Below are positions 10,759 through 21,184 of a stretch of DNA of 64,000 nt, piece by piece (within the stretch, counting starts at the first letter, position 1; every line of letters begins with the position of its first letter). Source of the DNA: Echiichthys vipera (lineage: Eukaryota > Chordata > Actinopteri > Perciformes > Trachinidae); NCBI GenBank assembly GCA_963691815.1, contig OY829646.1:496001-560000 (forward strand), given 5' to 3'. The position numbers were made by a program, and so were the translations under genes. The notes below the pieces were generated by a model, which was given only the letters and a program-made list of their open reading frames with translations, did not search any database and had not been told where the DNA came from.

Positions 10759-11423
10759 TCAGAGCCTCCTCAGACTCCTTAGTCCATGCTTTAACTGTGC
10801 GGACTTGTACACAGGCAGAAGATGCACCAGGTTGTGGTCAGATCTTCCCAGGGGAGGGAGGGGGGATGAGTTGTATGCCTCCTTGATGTTGACGTACATT
10901 AAGTCCAGCGTCTTATTGTCTCTGGTGTGGCAGGTGACATACTGTGTGAATGCGGGCAGAGTAGAGGACAGAGGGGCATGATTAAAGTCCCCAGAGATGA
11001 GGAAGAGGGCCTGTGGGTGCTGTGTCTGCAGTGAGCTTGAGACTGAATGAAGAACATCACAAGCTGCATCAGTGTTAGCAGAGGGGGGGGGTGTACACAT
11101 CTAACACAATCACCTGGAGGTAGTACGGCCTCATGCTAACAGCTAAAAGTTTGATGTCCTTATTGCAGACTTGCTCTTTAACAGTGATGTGCCCAGAGTT
11201 GCACCAACTGTCATTAACAAACACAGCCAGCCCTCCTCCTTTCCTCTTACCGCTCTTTGCCGTCCTGTCTGCCCGCCGTAATTGAAGCCCGTCCAGGTTA
11301 GCGTCCGTGTTGGGGGTCAGCTCCGTTAGCCCATCTCAGTGAGCACTCGCGGTAGTCCCTCTGATGCTGGGTTAGTGCCGTTAGCTCGTCCATCTTGTTG
11401 GGAAGAGATCTTACATTACCCAT
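10759..11423 (-). pseudogene. LINE apurinic endonuclease domain
   Basis: Starts at ATG 11423 (MGNVRSLPNKMDEL, the usual start of the domain in this group). The region between 11100 and 11400 is frameshifted but readable. The frame 11100-10759 holds the C-terminal endonuclease motifs: ISGDFNHAP (GDFN box) and GRSDHNLV (SDH box with the catalytic histidine). The nuclease nicks target DNA for priming. Confidence 0.82.
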
Positions 11424-11815
11424 GATGACGGACGGGTCTGTAGCGTGTCCTCCTGCGACGGCGAGCGGCTCCGGAACGGCACACGCGTCTCCTCCTCCTC
11501 AGCTTGCGTGGGACATCAGGCCGCTCGTGCGGCTACACCGTAGCGCTACTGAGGTCCAACAGCTGATCCCTACTGTAAACAACAGGGCTGCGTACAGGCT
11601 CCCCGGACACAACGGAAAAAGTTTAAAAAATAAGTATTGAGACCAGAACTAGGTACGCTAGTCTAGTCTCCATACTGCCAAAGAGAGAGCTCAAAAGAAT
11701 GTTAAGAAAGAATAGTTAAAAAAAGTGCAAAAGAAATATAAAAGAAGGAAAAAGCTCAAAAGTGAGCGAGAGCTGCTGTAACAGGCTGCCACTCACGCAG
11801 CACCATCTTACCAAA

Positions 11816-12371
11816 CGCTATGCACGAAATTCTACGATATATGATATATTACATTCTATTAAACACCGGAAGTGGGCGGTTACAGTTACGTTTAGGAAAC
11901 GAGGTGAAAGTCAGGTTTGGTCGTGTCAAGATGGTAACCCTAGATTTGCAAAACAAACCCACAAGAACTCTTATCCTAACCGTTACCATTAGAGGTTAAT
12001 GCCTAACCTTAACCATATCCCAAGACTTTCAGTAATCTTGTAAGTACTACCATTTAGGATTAGAAAAAAGGTTGTGGTTTGGCTTTGTAGACTACTAGAC
12101 TACTTATGGGACACGAACCCCGGTCCCCCGAATGAGAGTCCACCACCCGACTTGCCTCCTGATGCAGTTTAGCGCTCTTATACTCTAATTTCGTATTTCC
12201 TTCTTTACTCTGGACATAATTTCGACAGTAAAACATATGTGGTATACACACAAATTAAAGTGCATGACTTGAAGTTATACGCTTATACATGAGACTGCCT
12301 GTATCCATGACAGCAGCTCAAGTCTCACTTCACTTGTCACTAGCTAGCTAGCTGTAATGCACAAAAGAGTC
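11816..12371. other. Unassigned intergenic sequence
   Basis: Between the LINE leader and Harbinger copy 2. No coding or transposon signal was recognised. Confidence 0.45.
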
Positions 12372-12374
12372 TTA

Positions 12375-12801
12375 GGGCGCACTCCCACCGTGTGTCCGTC
12401 CCGTGCCCCGTGCTTTAGGGTCCTTGTCCCCCCCTCCAGGCCTGTTTGTATTCACACTACCTGGGCCTCGGCGAATGCTTCTTGCTGCCTATTCATCACG
12501 CCGTAACACGTCACACGCATTGATGACGTCATGGCAATGCGTGGCTTTGTTTCCAAATCTTTCCATAGACCTCTGAGTTTTTGTGCGTCTTGACGACTGT
12601 TATTGAATATTTTCATCGACCAAATCTGCAGTAAACACTCCAACTCCGCATCACACCAACGTGAACCTTTGGCCGTCATTGTTTTAAATGTCCGCGCATG
12701 GTCCCTCCTTCTTTTTTCTATGTCCCAACAGCACGGCCTAGAACTAGACTTTACCCCTAAAACCTATTTGGGCGGTACAGATGGACGGTGTGAGTGCACC
12801 C
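12375..12801 (-). mobile_element. Harbinger-type MITE, copy 2, complete, with TTA target duplication
   Basis: Terminal inverted repeats GGGCGCACTCCCAC at the left and GAGTGCACCC at the right. The flanks are TTA at 12372-12374 and TTA at 12802-12804, the 3-bp TWA duplication typical of PIF/Harbinger. At 427 bp it lacks a DDE nuclease and keeps only a Myb-like exon. Its transcriptional direction is minus. Confidence 0.85.
12452..12679 (-). CDS. Myb/SANT-like DNA-binding fragment of a Harbinger element
   Basis: 75 residues. The start MTAKGSRWCDAELECLLQIW has the W-x(n)-E-x-x-L-L-x-I-W pattern of the first helix of Myb/SANT-like (MADF-type) domains carried by PIF/Harbinger second proteins, which help the transposase bind ends. 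The later part (KLRGLWKDLE) would be the next helix. The ORF runs towards the left terminal repeat and ends without a complete domain. It is probably one exon captured in a MITE and need not be translated. The same exon is present, damaged, in copy 1. Confidence 0.6.
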   Translation of the reverse strand: MTAKGSRWCDAELECLLQIWSMKIFNNSRQDAQKLRGLWKDLETKPRIAMTSSMRVTCYGVMNRQQEAFAEAQVV

Positions 12802-12868
12802 TTAAGAGAGCTTTCCTCCGTATAGATCTTTCTAAGTCTCTGTACTCCGATAACAACTGTGCAAGCTT

Positions 12869-12985
12869 TGGTACCTGTCAGAACCTCCGTCAACTTTCCC
12901 CTTGTTAGCTAATGTTAGCAAAACATTAGCTGCCCTACATCGAGAAGAGTTAGCCTTGATCTTTTCTGACTTATCTTAAAAATAT
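12869..12985 (+). repeat. About 115-bp repeat, copy 1
   Basis: Matches 14669-14785 with few changes (from GGTACCTGTCAGAACCTC to TTATCTTAAAAATATG). Copy 2 interrupts LINE-like debris. A diverged reverse-complement relative lies at about 15495-15560. Confidence 0.75.
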
Positions 12986-13072
12986 GTCAGCAATCAACCT
13001 CTTTCTCTGACAATAGCACAGACATAAGGATGAAGCACATCTGGCGAATATTAATCAGGCATTAAGCTAACA

Positions 13073-13559
13073 GTCATGATCCCTGTCCTGTCAGGCCTGT
13101 TCCCTCTTCCTTTTGTGTTGGTTTGTCTCCCTCTGTCTGTGTTTCCCTGTATGTGTCTTTCCTCTCTGTTTGTTTGTCTGGTAGGCGTGGTCCCGCCCAG
13201 CTGTGGCTGATTCCCTAATCAGCGGTCGCAGCATAAAGAGCCGGATGTGGGACACATTCGGCGCCATACCGTTGTCCTCATTTACGTGGTAACTTCTCGT
13301 CGGTTGGCTCCCGTACTTTTTTTGTTGATATTTCCGCTCCTAGTAGTTTTGTTCACTAATTATTGTTTCTTTGTTCCCTTTTGTTATAGTTTCCCGAGAT
13401 CCCGTTCCTGCCTCCCCTCGACCGTCTCGTCACGTTTTTGTTTTGTCCCTGTTCCCCTGGTTTTGGATTCCCTTGTTTTCTTTATGAAATATTTGTTTAA
13501 ACGGTTCTCTGTGTCCTTGGGTCCGGTTCACTGTGTTATTCCCTGAACCGTTCATGACA
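13073..13559 (+). mobile_element. Solo-LTR-like segment
   Basis: Begins GTCATGATCC and ends GTTCATGACA, with a TATA-like GCATAAAGAG at about 13231 and a T/C-rich downstream half. The layout resembles the LTR at 44699-45084 in the opposite orientation. No clear target duplication was found, so the call is tentative. An internal 99-codon frame (13247-13546) has no recognisable features. Confidence 0.35.
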
Positions 13560-13699
13560 CCAACTCCCTTTTAAGAAGCTATATATTAACAGGGTCATCC
13601 CCATGTTCCCCGGGTCCTTTGCTCCCCGGGTCCAATGTTCCCTGGTGGCATAAGCCTCTGCCTCGGGGTTGCGGTCAGGGTTAGGGGGTAGTGTTATGG

Positions 13700-13830
13700 T
13701 CTCATTCATTCATCATCTACCTCTTGTCCCTGTCAGGGTAGCCGGGGGGTTGGGGCCGATCCCAGCTGACTTTGGGCGTGAGGCGGGGTCCACCCTGGAC
13801 AGGACGCCAGTCTATCGCAGGGCGTGTTAG
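13700..13830 (-). mobile_element. L2/Maui-like LINE tail or related short repeat
   Basis: Contains the fish dispersed motif CCACCCTGGACAGGACGCC followed by AGTCTATCGCAGGGC, starting from a CATT-type simple repeat. This phrase is common as a LINE tail in teleost genomes; the family name is from memory. Confidence 0.4.
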
Positions 13831-14114
13831 GGTCTACTTAAGCCTATTTGCCGTGGAATTTGGCGCTGATTTTGGAAAATAAAGAATAGACCGAGGAACA
13901 TAACAACACAAAACTGACAGGACTCGGCTGAGAGCTCGCGGACTCTAAGTCCTTGCACGACGCAGGCTGTGAAGGGATGACCTCTTCCTTTGTGACCGGC
14001 TGTTTTCATCAAAGCGGCCCAGACACAGCAGATCACCTCCGGGGCTGTCCAGAGGAATGTCAGGCGGGTCCAGTGCTCTCTCAGGGGTGAGCGTCTGAAA
14101 CTTGTCCTTCCTTA

Positions 14115-15010
14115 TGACAATCAATCAATCAATCCTTTATTTGTTAGGGACAGTGCACATTAATGAACAACGATAACGTATCACTGTAAAAGTGCCGGAT
14201 TATAGCAAAGATGCTAATTTGCATCCGTAGTCCCTGCTAAAAAACATACAAATACTACTAAATACATAAATAAAATACAAATAGAAGAGATAAGACACAC
14301 TGCACAATACATTAGATACTCACCAGACTCACACAGGATAAAACAATGAAATAAGACTTCATGTGCAATATGATACAGACGAGTCAGTGGTCGCACTTTT
14401 GATTTGATTTAAGCCACTTTTTGAGCTGACCTTTAAAAGAGGAATATGTGGGGCATTCCCTTATTGTGGAGGGAAGACTATTCCAGGTCCCCCCCCCCCC
14501 CCTACAACAGACAGCAGATTCTTCCCATATGCGGTGCGCCTGTGGGGGATCTCACAGTCTCCTCTGACATGAGCCCTGGTGCTCAGATCAAATGTTCGTT
14601 GGCCGGCAAGCGTGCAGCAGCTAGGCCCGGTACGGTTGCACTCACACTGGTGAAACGAACCAGATCTGGTACCTGTCAGAACCTCTGGCAACTTTCTCCT
14701 TGTTGGCTAATGTTAGCAATAACATTAGCTAGCCTGCATCGAGAAGAGTTAGCCTTGATCTTTTCTGACTTATCTTAAAAATATGCGCCTATGGGGGATC
14801 TCACAGTGTCCTCTAACACACGCCCTGGTGCTCAGACCTTCCAGAGTCCTTTTCTTTATGAATTCAGTCAGTGGTGGTGGAGCGAGACCATGGAGACTTT
14901 GCAGATGTGGTAGGAGAAGGGTTTTGTAGCCAGAGTCTTTACGGCTCTTTTATAGAGAGTGTCTATTGGTTTAAGTGTTGTCGTACACACCGGTGACCAG
15001 CTGACGGTGA
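14115..15010 (-). mobile_element. Decayed dispersed repeat, interrupted by the 115-bp repeat
   Basis: Starts at an (AATC)n stretch followed by CTTTATTTGTTAGGGACAG, a common teleost LINE-type tail. GGGGATCTCACAGT occurs on both sides of the insertion (about 14545 and 14795), followed by GCCCTGGTGCTCAG in both, so the interrupted region is also duplicated. No intact frame remains. Confidence 0.45.
14669..14785 (+). repeat. About 115-bp repeat, copy 2
   Basis: Near-identical to 12869-12985; it sits within LINE-like debris whose own sequence is repeated on each side. Confidence 0.75.
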
Positions 15011-15016
15011 CATCAG

Positions 15017-15605
15017 CTCCCGTGTCAATCTTAAATTCTATTGGAGAGGGATGAACTTGTAGTTACACAGTCAACCGTTCACTTTTCTGATTGGCTTCAC
15101 GCACTGAACCCAGGAAATAGGAGTTCTGCTCAGCTCTCTCAGACCTCATTCACTGACCTGCTGCTACATACTCTGGCCCAGTGTCCCTCGACTTGCCTCG
15201 ATGCGCTGTTTTGGTTCCCAGTTCGTGCTTTTACGTTTAAACCGCCTCTCTTGTACTGATCCCGCGGTATCTCCTTGAAGACTCACTTGTGCCACGACCT
15301 CCTGCGACTGTCTGACGGTCTTTATCGTGTGCGTCAGCGTCAGGTCCTCCATCAACTGCAGCGACCAACTGCAGGTGAGCTCTTTATCCATCTTCCTTTA
15401 AATTACAATTACATAAACTATATACGACAAAGCACATGTGTTGAACGTTAAACAGACATTAAGCTAACTCCCCTGAAGCTATATATTAACTACATTGTGA
15501 GCTAATGTTTCGCTAACAATAGCTAACAGGGAAGGGGGAAAGTTGCTAGGCACCAAGCTTGTCATTTTTCAACAGATCTAACAACAATGGGGGTGGGATT
15601 TTTGG
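15017..15605 (+). other. Unassigned; possible exon ending in a consensus splice donor
   Basis: A GC-balanced stretch ends in CTGCAG|GTGAGC at 15374/15375, a strong donor match. Acceptor-like sites follow at 16473 and 16553 beyond a pogo element. No reading frame supports a protein. It could be an untranslated exon or chance. Confidence 0.2.
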
Positions 15606-16276
15606 TACCGTATTTTCCACACTATAAGGCGCATAGAACAGACGCTACAGTTGAGGCTGGGGTTACGTTAAGGACCGCCTCTAAAATCATTGATGTTAAG
15701 TTTGCGTGCTAGCGCGAGTAGCATCCAGCTGCAGACCCGGAGCACAAGCCCCTCACTTGACACAAGCCCCCCACTTGACACAAGTCCCTCATTTGAAAAA
15801 AAACCTTTTGAGTCACTTCAGTCAAGCAACGGGCTTGTGTAAAGCGAGGCGCTTGTGACAAGTGAGGGGCTTGTACTCCGGGTCTGCAGCTGGATAGTAT
15901 TGGCTAGAGCTCTTACCTTCAGTCGAATAGTGATTGTACGGACACTTGCCGCTCTATTCCCGTGTTCTGCTGCGTGACTAATGGCCTTGAGTTTAAACTC
16001 TGCGTCGTAAGCGTGTCTCTTAATTGGAGCCATTTTGGGGCTCTTTACACAAACACACAAATGGAAATGAAACGGCACGCTTCGCGCAGTCGTATATCTC
16101 GACATGCACCGCGCGTTACTTCTTCTACGGGGGAAAATGGAGTCGGCGGCTGCTCGCTGTAGTTGCGAGACCTGTCGTGGCTCAATATTGGTCCATATAT
16201 AAGGCGCACCGGATTATAAGGCGCACTGAGACATTTGAAGGTTTTTAGATGCTCCTATAGTGCGGAAAATAAGGTA
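15606..16276 (-). mobile_element. Pogo-like DNA transposon, copy A
   Basis: Ends TACCGTATTTTCCACACTAT at the left and ATAGTGCGGAAAATAAGGTA at the right form terminal inverted repeats, flanked by TA as expected for Tc1/mariner-pogo. It carries a fragment of a pogo-type DNA-binding domain on the minus strand and a short, diverged version of the 18-bp minisatellite that is expanded in copies C and D. Confidence 0.78.
15950..16035 (-). pseudogene. Pogo-like transposase N-terminal fragment
   Basis: MAPIKRHAYDAEFKLKAISH begins at about 16034 on the minus strand, the start of a Brinker/CENP-B-type helix-turn-helix as found in pogo-like transposases and POGK. About 29 residues align before the sequence departs from copy B. 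No DDE domain remains. Confidence 0.65.
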
Positions 16277-16870
16277 TTTTTAACTTAGGACAGACATCCT
16301 TATATAGGGAATTCTTCAGGTAGAATAGTTCTGTAATGGCTAAATTATTAAGATCAGATTCCTAAATGCAGTTAGAAAACATGTTTCTGTTATACCTTAA
16401 CATCCTAAACTGAGATAAGATATGATTTCAGACAGAGGAACATCATTTAAGTGTTTTTTATTGTTTATTTCAGACCTCAGCAGCTGATAGAGCCGCTCAC
16501 TGCAGGTAAAGTGTATCTGTAACGTAATAACGTTCCCTCGTCTCTGATTGCAGAGTGGAGGAAATGGCCCAGCGGAATCCCAGACAGGTTAACACTTAAT
16601 GGTGTTTGAAGCAGAGCAGTCTGACTTCATCTGCCTCTGGATCTCTCACTCTCTTCCTGCTGGTGTTTAATCTGGTTTATGGACACATGCGTACAGTTAC
16701 TGCAGCGGCTGATCTCCGTAGAGGTGGAGGAGGGTGGTGGGTGTGTATGTGGAAAGCATGTTGGTTTATAAATGCCAGTGGTAGAAAGTACATTAACTCA
16801 AGTGCTGTATTTACTTTTTGTGTCGTTTTGTCCACTAAATAAGTCACATATTGCTGAAAAAAGTGTTTAA
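16277..16870. other. Unassigned; two short exon-like segments
   Basis: 16474-16505 has an acceptor-like TTTATTTCAG before it and GTAAAG after it, and CTGATTGCAG ends at 16553. The 48-bp space between would be too short for a usual vertebrate intron, so at most one of the pair is real. No conserved frame. Confidence 0.25.
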
Positions 16871-17145
16871 GGGCGCACTCCCACTGTCCTTCCGTCCCGT
16901 GTCCAAACAGGTTTTACAGGTAAAGTCTGGTTAGTTTGACCAGTGTGAGTGCAACCGTACTGCGTCTAGGAGCGGCACGCTTGCCGTCCACGGCCCGTTT
17001 GGGAGAGGTGGCCTTTTGTAAAGCATGTTTGCACGTGTACAAGCACGAGCGTGCGCACGTGTACGAGCACGAGGCCTACGGGGGGGGGGGAGACAAGCAC
17101 CCTAAAGCACGGGGCACGGGACGGCGGAACAGTGGGAGGGCGCAC
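16871..17145 (+). mobile_element. Harbinger-type MITE, copy 3, complete, with TAA target duplication
   Basis: GGGCGCACTCCCACTGT at the left and ACAGTGGGAGGGCGCAC at the right are inverted repeats. TAA lies at 16868-16870 and 17146-17148. At 275 bp it lacks the Myb-like exon and so is an internally deleted sister of copies 1 and 2. A G run interrupts its right part. Confidence 0.85.
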
Positions 17146-17148
17146 TAA

Positions 17149-17959
17149 AAGATCCCCTCCAGACATTAATAAAACATTAATCGTCTACTTGGAACATTAA
17201 TTTGTGTCCGATGTGTTTTTGTTTGTTTTTTGGCAGTTTTTCAAGCCTTTTATTTTGATAGGACAGACAGGAAATGGGGTGAGAGAGAGAGGGGGGGGAG
17301 ACTGTTTTACTTCACTGTAAAGTCTCAGTGTAAATGAACTGGCAGCTTCGAGTTTCTACATCACACAAGTTAAATGGACCAGGATTGACTTCCTGACTAC
17401 ATGTGATGTCACAAATCATGCTCACAGGCTCCGCCCTTTTAGAAAGTCAGGGTGTTTTTAAAGGGCGCAGAAAAACCTTCAGCAGATAAATGTGAAAACA
17501 TCTTTTTCGGGTCAAACTCTGCATGAATATGTCATTTTGCAGAGTGAAGCTCAAATAATAATAATAATTGATACTATAAATGATTAAATACTAATATTTA
17601 TGGAGATTGAAGTTCTTCTCACTCCGTCAAATATGTGAATTTAGCTTGAATTATTCTTGTTTTTCTATGTTTTATGTATTATTTTGTGTCTGCGTACAAT
17701 GGTACAATAATTTTGCTATATAGAATTATCATTTTGTATTGTTTTTGTTTTCTGTTTTAATCTCATTTACATATATGCAATAAACTTCTTCTGTAAGAAC
17801 GAAAATAAAAATATATTTTTGAGTGGAGGGGACATTTTTTAAAAGACACACACTAGAAAACATGAAAAAAAAGCCACTTTTTGTACATTTTAATGCAGAA
17901 AAGTAACAAAATAGTCCCTTTAATGTTCTTTTTCCGATGAGTAATTCCTTTGTTGTTTG

Positions 17960-18017
<58 letters not shown>

Positions 18018-18195
18018 AATTACATGTCGGGTCCATGCTGAGCTCTCAGGGGAGCTGCACATGCAGAAATGAAAGTTGATCTATAATTCAGCACCTCCAT
18101 TAACAACAAACTCTGCACAACATGAAGCACAGAGCTGCAAAATAACAGGTATTTGCAAATGATGCAAGAGTCTAATTTAAGTGTCTTTAATTTAG
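17149..18195. other. Intergenic AT-rich sequence
   Basis: Contains a TTTATTTTGATAGGACAGAC phrase at about 17248, seen in fish dispersed repeats, and a TG microsatellite. No gene recognised. Confidence 0.5.
17958..18009 (+). repeat. (TG)n microsatellite
   Basis: About 25 uninterrupted TG dinucleotides, followed by GAGAGAGAG. Confidence 0.95.
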
Positions 18196-18202
18196 ACTTA
18201 CC

Positions 18203-18530
18203 TGTGAGTTTGCTCGCGACACCCTCTCATCACTGCATCAGCATCCATCTCCCAGGTCACATTCACCCCATGATGCGTTTATAAGTTGGATACTTTCACG
18301 CCTGAAATGCCCCAAACATGTCGGACATGCATCCGAAAACACAGCTGCAAACACGGGGAACCTTTAAAGACAACGACCGTCTGCCTGAGACAATGAACCG
18401 TGAAGGAGGAACAACGGAGTCCGCTGTGGACGCGCAGGTTTCGTCCATCTGAGCCGCTGCTGCTTCGTCGGGTCTCCGAGGGGAGACTTCGGCTTCTTCC
18501 GGCACATTCCGGAAAAGGATCGACTTTCCG
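18203..18530 (-). promoter_or_regulatory. Candidate promoter/first exon on the minus strand
   Basis: A GC- and CpG-richer island between AT-rich regions ends, on the minus strand, in CTCACAG|GTAAGTC at 18203/18202, a perfect splice donor. A 69-codon frame (18505-18296) starts with MPEEAEVSPRRPDEAAAAQM, acidic and alanine-rich, but stops before the donor. A later short frame reaches the donor. No downstream exon could be identified, and a TE origin is possible. Confidence 0.3.
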
Positions 18531-18569
18531 AGCCAGAAATACCTTTAAGCTTTATTTAAAAGGAGTTGA

Positions 18570-20830
18570 CATGGAAACAAATGGTAAACAATGGTATTTA
18601 ACAACATGTTACACAAGTGTATGGTTTAATAACATGTTACTAACGCCTATAGTTTAATATGTTACTAAAGTCTATAGTTTTAATAACATGTTACTAAAGT
18701 CTATAGTTTTAATAACATGTTAAAAAGTCTATAGTTTAATAACATGTTACAAAAGTCTATAGTTTAATAACATTTTACTAAAGTCTATAGTTTTAATAAC
18801 ATGTTACCAAAGTCTATAGTTTAATAACATGCTACCAAAGTCTATAGTTTTAATAACGTGTTACTAAAGTATTTAGTTTAATAACGTGTTACTAAAGTCT
18901 ATGGTTTTAATAACATGTTACTAAAGTATATAGTTTTAATAACATTTTATGAAAATCTATAGTTTAATAACATGCTACAAAAGTCTATAGTTTAATAACA
19001 TGTTACAAAAGTCTATAGTTTAATAACATGCTACAAAAGTCTATAGTTTTAATAACATGTTACAAAAGTCTATTGTTTTAATTACATGTTGCTTAAGTCT
19101 ATAGTTTAATAACATGTTACTAAAGTCTAAAGTTTTAATAACATTTTATAAAAATCTATAGTTTAATAACATGCTACAAAAGTCTAGAGTTTAACAACAT
19201 GTTACAAAAGTCTATAGTTTTAATTACATGTTGCTTAAGTCTATAGTTTAATAACATGTTATAAAAAATCTATAGTTTAAATAACATGTTAAAAAGTCTA
19301 TAGTTTAATAACATGTTACAAAAGTCTGTAGTTTAATAACATGTTATTTAAGTCTATGGTTTTAATAACATGTTACAAAAGTCTATAGTTTAATAACATG
19401 TTACAAAAGTCTATAGTATAATAACATGCTACAAAAGTCTATAGTTTTAATAACGTGTTACTAAAGTCTTTAGTGTAATAACGTGTTACTAAAGTCTATG
19501 GTTTTAATAACATGTTACTAAAGTCTATAGTTTAAAAACATGCTACAAAAGTCTATGGTTTTAATAACATGTTATAAAAGTCTATAATTTAAAAACATGT
19601 TACAAAAGTCTATAGTTTAATAACATGCTACAAAAGTCTATAGTTTAATAACATATTACTAAAGTCTATAGTTTAATAACATGTTATTAAAGGCTATATT
19701 TTAATAACATGTTATAAAAGTCTATAGTTTAATAACATGCTACAAAAGTCTATAGTTTAATAATAAATTACTAAAGTCAATAGTTTAATAACATGTTACT
19801 AAAGGCTATAGTTTTAATGACATGTTATAAAAGTTTATATTTTAAATAACATGTTATAAAAGTCTATAGTTTAATAAAATGTTACTAAAGTCTATAGTTT
19901 AATAACATGTTACTAAAGTCTATACTTTAATACAATGTTACAAAAGTCTATAGTTTCATAACATGTTACAAAAGTCTATAGTTTAATAACATGTTACAAA
20001 AGTCTATAGTTTAATAACATGTTACTAAAGTCCATAGTTTAATAACATGTTACTAAAGTCTATAGTTTAAAAACATCTTACTAAAGTCTATAGTTTTAAT
20101 AACATGTTACTAAAGTCTATAGTTTAATAACATGCTACAAAAGTCTATAGTTTTAATAACATTTTACTAAAGTCTATAGTTTTAATAACATGTTACCAAA
20201 GTCTATAGTTTATTAACATGCTACAAAAGTCTATAGTTTTAACAACATGCTACTAAGGTCTATAGTTTTAATAACATGTTACTAAAGTCTATAGTTTAAT
20301 AACATGCTACAAAAGTCTATAGTTTTAATAACGTGTTACTAAAGTCTTTAGTTTAATAACGTGTTACTAAAGTCTATAGTTTTAATAACATTTTATAAAA
20401 GTCTATAGATTAATAACATGCTACAAAAGTCTATAGTTTTGATAACATGTTATAAAAGTCGATAGTTTAATAACATGTTACAAAAGTCTATAGTTTAATA
20501 ACATGCTACAAAAGTCTATAGTTTAATAATATGTTTTAAAAGTCTATAGTTTAAATAACATGTTAAAAAGTCTATAGTTTAATAACATGTTACTAAAGTC
20601 TATAGTTTAATAACATGTTAATAAAGTCTATAGTTTAATAACATGTTATTTAAGTCTATGGTTTTAATAACATGTTACAAAAGTGTATAGTTTAATAACC
20701 TGTTACACAAGTGTATGGTTTTAATCACATATTACAAATGTCTATAGTTTAATAACATATTACTAAAGTCTATAGTTTAATAACATTTTAGTAAAGTCTA
20801 TAGTTTATAAATAGTTTTAATAACATGTTA
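18570..20830 (+). repeat. AT-rich tandem satellite, 28-29 bp unit, about 80 copies
   Basis: The unit is built around AATAACATGTTACTAAAGTC followed by TATAGTTT. Each contains the palindrome AACATGTT. Units vary between 26 and 30 bp, with many point changes (ACTAAAG/ACAAAAG, TTTAAT/TTTTAAT). Confidence 0.95.
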
Positions 20831-20990
20831 TATAAATAAATACATGAATACACAAATAAATACAAAAATAAATGAATAAATACTTAAATAAATAGATAAA
20901 TACATAAATAAATAGATAAATAAATAAATAAATACATTTATAAATAAATAAATAAATACATAAATAAATAGATACATAAATGATTAATAA
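20831..20990 (+). repeat. (TAAA)n/(ATAC)-type simple repeat
   Basis: AAATAAATACATAAATAAAT and variants for about 160 bp, directly after the satellite. Confidence 0.9.
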
Positions 20991-21184
20991 TAAGACATAC
21001 AGTAAATTGATATTTAATAATTTGATGGTTCTGTTAGTCTTTTATTTAATTATGTATTATAAATATTATTAGTTTTTGCTTTTATTCATATCGGCCACAA
21101 ACTGTTTTTATGTGAAAAGGGTTTGAAATATAAAATGATAATAACTCCCATACCTTCTGTAATGTTTATGTTTATTAATTAATA

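Larger units (their letters stand above)
8927..11815 (-). mobile_element. Non-LTR retrotransposon (CR1/L2/Rex1-like), minus strand
   Basis: On the minus strand the order is a 5' leader, an apurinic endonuclease domain, a linker, and a reverse transcriptase, as in the jockey/CR1 group. Phrases such as KATGPDGI and SYRPVALTS belong to the RT of that group; Rex1-like is the closest guess. The 5' end is placed near 11815, where AAGATGG...GCAGCC leader-like sequence begins. The 3' end is cut inside the RT C-terminus, without a 3' UTR. Several frameshifts make it inactive. Confidence 0.82.

Noticed and set aside
13247..13546. Hydrophobic 99-codon frame, possible membrane protein
   Set aside because: It lies inside the LTR-like segment and its T-richness explains the hydrophobic residues.
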